From Achatina immaculata (Eukaryota > Mollusca > Gastropoda > Stylommatophora > Achatinidae), in assembly GCA_009760885.1 (NCBI GenBank), contig CM019696.1, positions 49,592,574-49,656,573 of the forward strand: 64,000 nucleotides of DNA. Reading direction: 5' to 3'. Under the pieces are notes generated by a model that saw only the letters and a program-made list of their open reading frames with translations, ran no database searches and was not told the DNA's origin. Position 1 is the stretch's first letter. Every line of letters begins with the position of its first letter. The translations under genes and the position numbers were made by a program. Of this stretch, positions 57,991-64,000 are shown one piece after another.

Positions 57991-58139
57991 ATTTGAAGAA
58001 AAAACGAAACAAAAATGCTTGCTTCTACATGTGCGGTCAAACATTTCCGTCATGTTATAAGTCGTGTTTATAAACCGATTCACAGTCCGTAATACAAGCA
58101 CTGAAGCAACAAAATGTTAATGACAGAAATCCTGTCATA

Positions 58140-58708
58140 GCAAGCATCGCTATCATGTGCCGTGCCGACTGGCTTTGGCTATTATCCTTCTCCAGATTAC
58201 ATGATCTTTCATGCAGGCCATTAGCTCAGTTAGTGATTTCTCACACCATCCCGTCAGATTGTTCAATATCATTTCTCGTGGTTTTCCTCTTGATCTTCTT
58301 CCTTCTATTTTTCCTGTTGTTATAATATTTTCAATGCCCCCTCTTCTCGTTGCACGTCCTATGAAAGTATATTGTCTCTCTCTTATTTTTTTTTACAAGA
58401 TTTTTTCTTTTTTTGGTCTCTCCAGCTCTTCTCATACATTATTCAATAATTATTTTTGCTGTCCAGGGGATTCGCAACATTCTTCTAATAAACCACATTT
58501 CTGCTGCTTCCAATGATTTTTGTGCAGACCTGCCTATTGTCCATGATTCACTTCCATATAACAAGATAGGTTCAATATAGCATTTTAGGACTCTTTTTCT
58601 AACATTCATTGATAAGGATGTGTTGGATAATATGTTTCTCATTCTCTGAAATGCAGTCTTTGTTTGGCCTATTCTGTTCCTAATTTCTGTTCTGCATTTT
58701 CCATCTGA
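58140..58708 (-). mobile_element. LINE family A 3' part, interrupted by family B
   Basis: Minus-strand copy of family A from its 3' end (58140) through the C-terminal region, stopping at ATTTTCCATCTGA (58696-58708). The same 13 bases recur at 59328-59340, where family A resumes, so a family B insertion split this copy. Confidence 0.87.
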
Positions 58709-59327
58709 TATGGGACAGATATTGAAGAAGTCAATCAATTTGCATACCTTGGCAGCTACATAGACCACGATGGTGACACTAGAAAGGAAGTTAGGATCAG
58801 AATTGCAAAAGCAGTATCAATCGTCAAGAATCTTGAGAACATATGGAATTCAAAAGTTATAAGCACAAAAACCAAGTTAATATTATTCAATTCAAATGTA
58901 ATATCCACCCTCATTTATGCATGCGAAAGCTGGAAAACAACTAAAGAAACTTTTGAAAACAAATGCCTAAGGAAAATACTCGGCATCAAGTGGAATGAAT
59001 TCAAGAACAATACAGAGATAAGACAGATGACTGAACAACAATCAGTCTCATATGTGATCAGGAAAAGGAGATGGACATATGCTGGTCACTTGATGAGAAG
59101 AAATGATCAGAGAATCCCAAAACAACCTATCAAGTGGAACACAACAGGCCAAAGAAAAAGAGGCAGACCGCGTGAAACTCTGAAGAGGACATTATTAAGA
59201 GAGGCCAAATTAACAGGCATAAAATCCTCTAATGAGGTTGAAAGACTCGCCGAAGACAGGAAAAATTGGCGAACTACTTTGCGAGCCCTATGTGACGTTT
59301 AACGGCACGGGAAGGATATAAGATAAG
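58709..59327 (+). mobile_element. LINE family B insertion inside family A
   Basis: 5'-truncated family [54 protein letters not shown] and [20 protein letters not shown]. It ends LRALCDV-stop and an AAGATAAGAT tail. Flanked by a 13-bp target-site duplication ATTTTCCATCTGA. Confidence 0.88.
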
Positions 59328-59910
59328 ATTTTCCATCTGAAGTTATTACTACTCCAAGATATTTGAATTTCTGCACCTGCTTTAGAACAGATCCGTTTAA
59401 TTTTATACTGCATGTTGGTGGATTCTGTTTATAACCATAGTCTCTGTCTTTTTGATGTTCAAAGTAAGGCCTTTCTGTTCACTTTCTTTGGCGACTTTAT
59501 CCAAGAGATTTTGCAGGTCTTGTTGGTTCTCAGCTATCAGTACTATGTCGTCAGCATACCGATGGTTGTTAATATTGTATACTTCAATTTTTATGCCTGG
59601 TTCTGTGATAATCGTTCTTAGAATATTCTCCCTGTACAGACAAAATAAAAGGTCTGGAGATAGTACACATCCTTGTCGCACCCCTTGTTTTATAGGTTGA
59701 TATTTTTCAGTTCTATTTTCAACTAGAATTGCTGCTTCTTGCTGCCAGTATAGATATTTTACAATCCTCAGGTCTTTGCCGTCTATAGTGATGTCTTCAA
59801 GCATTTTAATAATTTCATTATATTTCACCTTGTCGAATGCCTTGGTGTAATCAATGAAGCAGAGATTTTTATGTACTTCTAAAGCTCTTTCTATTCACTA
59901 GCAAACGCAA
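59328..59910 (-). mobile_element. LINE family A 5' part, first copy
   Basis: Continuation of the interrupted family A copy on the minus strand: [39 protein letters not shown] and an N-terminal piece at [16 protein letters not shown]. It ends at ACTAGCAAACGCAA, the junction of the 1.19-kb tandem duplication. Confidence 0.86.
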
Positions 59911-61100
59911 TATTGAAGAAGTCAATCAATTTGCATACCTTGGCAGCTACATAGACCACGATGGTGACACTAGAAAGGAAGTTAGGATCAGAATTGCAAA
60001 AGCAGTATCAATCTTCAAGAATCTTGAGAACATATGGAATTAAAAAGTTATAAGCACAAAAACCAAGTTAAGACTATTCAATTCAAATGTAATATCCACC
60101 CTCATTTATGCATGGAAAGCTGGAAAACAACTAAAGAAACTTTTGAAAACAAATGCCTAAGGAAAATACTCGGCATCAAGTGGAATGAATTCAAGAACAA
60201 TGCAGAGATAAGACAGATGACTGAACAACAATCAGTCTCATATGTGATCAGGAAAAGGAGATGGACATATGTTGGTCACTTGATGAGAAGAAATGATCAG
60301 AGAATCCCAAAACAACCTATCAAGTGGAACACAACAGGCCAAAGAAAAAGAGGCAGACCGCGTGAAACTCTGAAGAGGACATTATTAAGAGAGGCCAAAT
60401 TAACAGGCATAAAATCCTCTAATGAGGTTGAAAGACTCGCCGAAGACAGGAAAAATTGGCGAACTACTTTGCGAGCCCTATGTGACGTTTAACGGCACGG
60501 GAAGGATATAAGATAAGATTTTCCATCTGAAGTTATTACTGCTCCAAGATATTTGAATTTCTGCACCTGCTTTAGAACAGATCCGTTTAATTTAATACTG
60601 CATGCTGGTGGATTCTGTTTATAACCATAGTCTCTGTCTTTTTGATGTTCAAAGTAAGGCCTTTCTGTTCACTTTCTTTGGCGACTTTATCCAAGAGATT
60701 TTGCAGGTCTTGTTGGTTCTCAGCTATCAGTACTATGTCGTCAGCATACCGAAGGTTGTTAATATTGTATACTTCAATTTTTATGCCTGGTTCTGTGATG
60801 ATCGTTCTTAGAATATTCTCCCTGTACAGACAAAATAAAAGGTCTGGAGATAGTACATATCCTTGTCGCACCCCTTGTTTTATAGGTTGATATTTTTCAG
60901 TTCTATTTTCAACTCGAATTGCTGCTTCTTGCTGCCAGTATAGATATTTTACAATCCTCAGGTCTTTGCCGTCTATAGTGATGTCTTCAAGCATTTTAAT
61001 AATTTCATTATATTTCACCTTGTCGAATGCCTTGGTGTAATCAATGAAGCAGAGATTTTTATGTACTTCTAAAGCTCTTTCTATTCACTAGCAAACGCAA
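59911..61100. repeat. Second copy of a 1.19-kb tandem duplication (family B plus-strand + family A minus-strand)
   Basis: The composite segment 58720-59910 repeats at 59911-61100 in the same order. Family B runs on plus to about 60520, then family A on minus to 61100. I counted about a dozen base differences over 1190 bp. Both copies start TATTGAAGAAGTC and end ACTAGCAAACGCAA. The duplication postdates the nesting of B into A. Confidence 0.9.
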
Positions 61101-62460
61101 CATTCAATAAAACAGTCATACAGTGGATGCCCGCCCACAGTAACATCAAGAGAATGAAGAGGCAGACAGACTGGCAAAAGAGAGAGGAAGAGTGCAACAA
61201 ACTGATAGAAGCAGAACATATGGACAAACAACAACAACAACAACAACAACAAAACAGACTAAAAGCCATATATAAAGACAAATGGACAAAACAACACCCT
61301 ACAGCAAAAACGTATTATGAATACTGCATACTCTCAAGAAATGACCAAGTGATAATCTTCCTACTGAAAACAGGACATTGTAGGTTGAGACACAATGTAT
61401 ACCAGACGCTGATAAATGGCATAACAGACCTATGCGCCTGTAGCAAAGAGCAGCAGACTCCACATCACATCCTCCACAGTTGTCAGGGTACACAGCTCTC
61501 TCAGGCAAAGGTACTGGCCAGACCCCAGAGAAGTTCTATGGTTATGCTGGCCAGACCCCAGCCCCCCTATAAGAGAAGCTCTACGGTGATGCTGGCCAGA
61601 CCCCAGCTCCCCTATAAGAGAAGCTCTACGGTGATGCTGGCCAGACCCCAGACCTCCTATAAGAGAAGCTCTACGGTGATGCTGGCCAGACCCCAGCTCC
61701 CCTATAAGAGAAGCTCTACGGTGATGCTGGCCAGACCCCAGACCTCCTATAAGAGAAGCTCTACGGTGATGCTGGCCAGACCCCAGACCTCCTATAAGAG
61801 AAGCTCTACGGTGATGCTGGCCAGACCCCAGACCTCCTATAAGAAGCTCTACGGTGATGCTGGCCAGACCCCAGCTCCCCTATAAGAGAAGCTCTACGGT
61901 GATGCTGGCCAGACCCCAGCTCCCCTATAAGAGAAGCTCTACGGTGATGCTGGCCAGACCCCAGCTCCCCTATAAGAGAAGCTCTACGGTGATGCTGGCC
62001 AGACCCCAGACCTCCTATAAGAGAAGCTCTACGGTGATGCTGGCCAGACCCCAGCCCTCCTATAAGAGAAGCTCTACCGTGATGCTGGCCAGACCCCAGA
62101 CCTCCTATAAGAGAAGCTCTACGGTGATGCTGGCCAGACCCCAGACCTCCTATAAGAGAAGCTCTACGGTGATGCTGGCCAGACCCCAGACCTCCTATAA
62201 GAGAAGCTCTACGACGATGCTGGCCAGACCCCAGACCTCCTATAAGAGAAGCTCTACGACGATGCTGGCCAGACCCCAGACCTCCTATAAGAGAAGCTCT
62301 ACGACGATGCTGGCCAGACCCCAGCCCCATACAAAAGAAACTCTACCATGATGCTAAAAACCTGAGAAGGACTGCTGGATATGTGAGAGAGAATGGTGTC
62401 GATGTCTGAAGGAACGACGAAGAAAAATATAAGCTCTCTGACGTCTCTATTTAAGCCATA
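61101..62460 (+). mobile_element. LINE family I-type 3' end containing a 45-bp minisatellite
   Basis: The plus strand encodes VIQWMPAHSNIKRMKRQTDW (RNase H end), a Gln-rich stretch from (CAA)n, DQVIIFLLKTGHCRLRHNVY, CACSKEQQTPHHILHSCQGT, then the array 61510-62345. It resumes with DAKNLRRTAGYVRENGVDV and a terminal region to about 62460. The array sits exactly where single-copy relatives carry a WP...LYG segment. Confidence 0.85.
61510..62345. repeat. 45-bp GC-rich minisatellite, about 18 copies
   Basis: The unit contains GATGCTGGCCAGACCCCAGC and CTATAAGAGAAGCTCTACGG. Period is 45. One unit is 3 bp short and the first about 12 bp short. Variants (CTCCC/ACCTC, GGTG/GACG) are regionally clustered, indicating recent local copying. 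The 45-bp period keeps long frames open on both strands; these are not genes. Confidence 0.95.
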
Positions 62461-62944
62461 TATTTCACCGTTACTGTGTCGTATTGATCATTTACATAGT
62501 TGTCTGTCTTTCTCTTTCTTTAGTCGACGTTTCCTCAAGGTTTTTTTTAAACTGCTCATTTCTTAGTGCCCATTTCTTTCGTTTCACTGCTCAAAATATC
62601 ACCAATCTTTGTATCTTACTGTTACTAGTAATTATATCAGCAGGCGCACGTTTCAGTATGTGTGGAACAGAAGGCGGAACACGTATGGGAATGTCTGGAG
62701 TATGGAGATGCCAGTCTCAGGTTACAGATTACTAGTAATTATGAATCGATTTGCATTTAAACATTACTTATTACTTGTTTATCACAGTCCTTTTCGTTTA
62801 CGACTTCTTATTTATCTTCTCTTGCCTTTTTTCATTAGCAAAAATAAAAGTGTGATGCTATAGACAGAAATTTGGCAACAGAGCCAGTTGCTCGTTCACT
62901 GTGAGTATTTGCTGTCCGAACACCATCAACCAGTGACCTAGTTT

Positions 62945-64000
62945 CCTCTCTTTCCTTTTTCCATTATGTATCCTTACGTGGACACTTAACAAAACAGCTG
63001 AGAAACACATAAATGCCTTTGAATGTAAATGCTACAGAAGGATACATAATGGGAAAAAGAAAAAGAGGAAGACCAAAACGAAGATGGCTGCAAGAAATCT
63101 TTGACGATCTGCAAATGGACGCATCAGCAGCAGGCCATCTTGCTCACAACCGAGAGGCCTACAGGAGTGCTGTTTGGGAGGCAAAGTTCCGCAAGGGACA
63201 TGCAAATGAATGAATGAATGAATCCTTACAAGACTGTCTTCTCTAAATTATCATGACATTTAGTGTGTCCAAAATATTTAAGTTTTCTCTCTTTAATCCT
63301 CTTTACTAGCCAACATTCTTCAATATGAAGTTCTTGTTGTATGGATATATTTATTCTTTTTTGTGTCCATGATATTTGAAGAACTCTTCTGTAGCATTTA
63401 CATTCAAAGGCATGTATGTGTTTCTCAGCTGTTTTGTTAAGTGCCCAGGTCTCACAGGCATATGTTGCGATGGCAAAAGATGTATGCCCTTTAAAGTCTT
63501 ATTTTTGTAGTTCTGTCTGTTCCTCTCCACAGCTTCTTTAGTTGTTTTACTTTCTGAAGAGCGATAGATGTCCTCCTTTTAATTTCCCTCATTGTATCTC
63601 CATTATTAGTTAGTAATGATCCAAAATATTAAAAACTCTCCACTTCTTCCAATTTTTCCTCATTGATATATACTTCAGCTGTCTTATTTGTGTTATCAGG
63701 TGTTATCAATTTAGGTTTCTTTGCATTTAGAAAAAGGTTTTGCTCTTCACTATTCTTACGGATTGACATAATGTAATTAGTTTTTCCTTTCCTTCTTGTG
63801 TTGTGGACAGTAATACTGTGTCATCAGCATATCTAATCTCTGGTATTTCATAACCTCCACTTTTTATGGCATCGTAATATTCTTTGTCTACATATTTTCT
63901 AACATTCCTCATTATACTTTCAGTATACAAGTTAAATACGTAATATACCTGGAATATATTCCACACAGTATACATTCACCAGTTACAAGCGATCAAACAA
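62945..64000. mobile_element. LINE family C cluster of opposed fragments
   Basis: There are three pieces. The first is a ~30-bp antisense bit ending CCATTATGTATCCTT (62945-62974). The second is a plus-strand piece (62976-63222) that joins ECKCYR directly to the 3' module GGATACATAATGGGAAAAAG and ends in (GAAT)n. The third is a minus-strand piece (63223 to the window end) that begins exactly at ATCCTT, i.e. at the point skipped in the plus piece, and runs up to [11 protein letters not shown] and NLYTESIM. Confidence 0.85.

Noticed and set aside
57719..58101. Divergent plus-strand gene or minus-strand gene at the promoter
   Set aside because: Two short open frames overlap on opposite strands without recognisable protein features. 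They are better explained as 5' UTR or promoter sequence.
61127..62351. Open frames of 252, 165 and 174 codons across the 45-bp array
   Set aside because: They arise because 45 is a multiple of three and the unit lacks stops in those frames. The same stretch is open on both strands. The only meaningful coding is the LINE tail on either side.

Overview
The window is animal nuclear DNA: AT-rich, intron-rich and crowded with decayed retrotransposons, mariner transposons, tRNA-derived SINEs and minisatellites. No operon, rRNA, functional tRNA or CRISPR array is visible. The LINE families and a metazoan ciliary gene suggest an invertebrate, perhaps a mollusc or another lophotrochozoan. That assignment is inference from family resemblance only.

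One host gene fills most of the window, on the minus strand from about 57.95 kb (probable promoter) down past 2.5 kb and out of the left edge. By chaining splice sites and reading frames I resolve 23 coding exons (2534..56548). All intron phases agree, giving the first 994 codons. The product begins with an ATG preceded by an in-frame stop, continues as a long charged coiled coil (about residues 47-390), an acidic linker (about 390-560), and beta-sandwich modules of ASH/HYDIN type (about 600-787). A second acidic linker (about 770-928) follows, and then the start of another module (929-994). Order and local sequence match CFAP74 (FAP74), a protein of the C1d projection of the ciliary central pair. 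The C-terminal part lies outside the window.

Coding sequence occupies about 3 kb of 54 kb. The introns hold 3' fragments of at least six non-LTR retrotransposon (LINE) families, here called A, B, C, D, F and I. They also hold four mariner copies in different states of decay, two kinds of tRNA-headed SINE, and at least a dozen tandem arrays with units of 24-46 bp. Minisatellites dominate 28.1-29.2, 36.9-37.9, 42.5-43.0, 48.3-49.6, 50.6-51.0 and 61.5-62.3 kb.

Right of the promoter (58.1-64 kb) I see only nested and duplicated retrotransposon fragments: element B inserted in element A with a 13-bp target duplication, the composite then tandemly duplicated as a 1.19-kb unit, then the tail of an RNase H-bearing LINE with a 45-bp minisatellite grown inside its coding region, then inverted pieces of family C.

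The most unusual signals are the recurrent breakpoints of family C at one short motif, LINE fragments flanked by direct repeats of about 62 and about 125 bp, a tandem array that multiplies a 3' splice site of the host gene, minisatellites grown from single units of dispersed elements, and a probable GC-AG intron. I did not find a new enzymatic or defence system.
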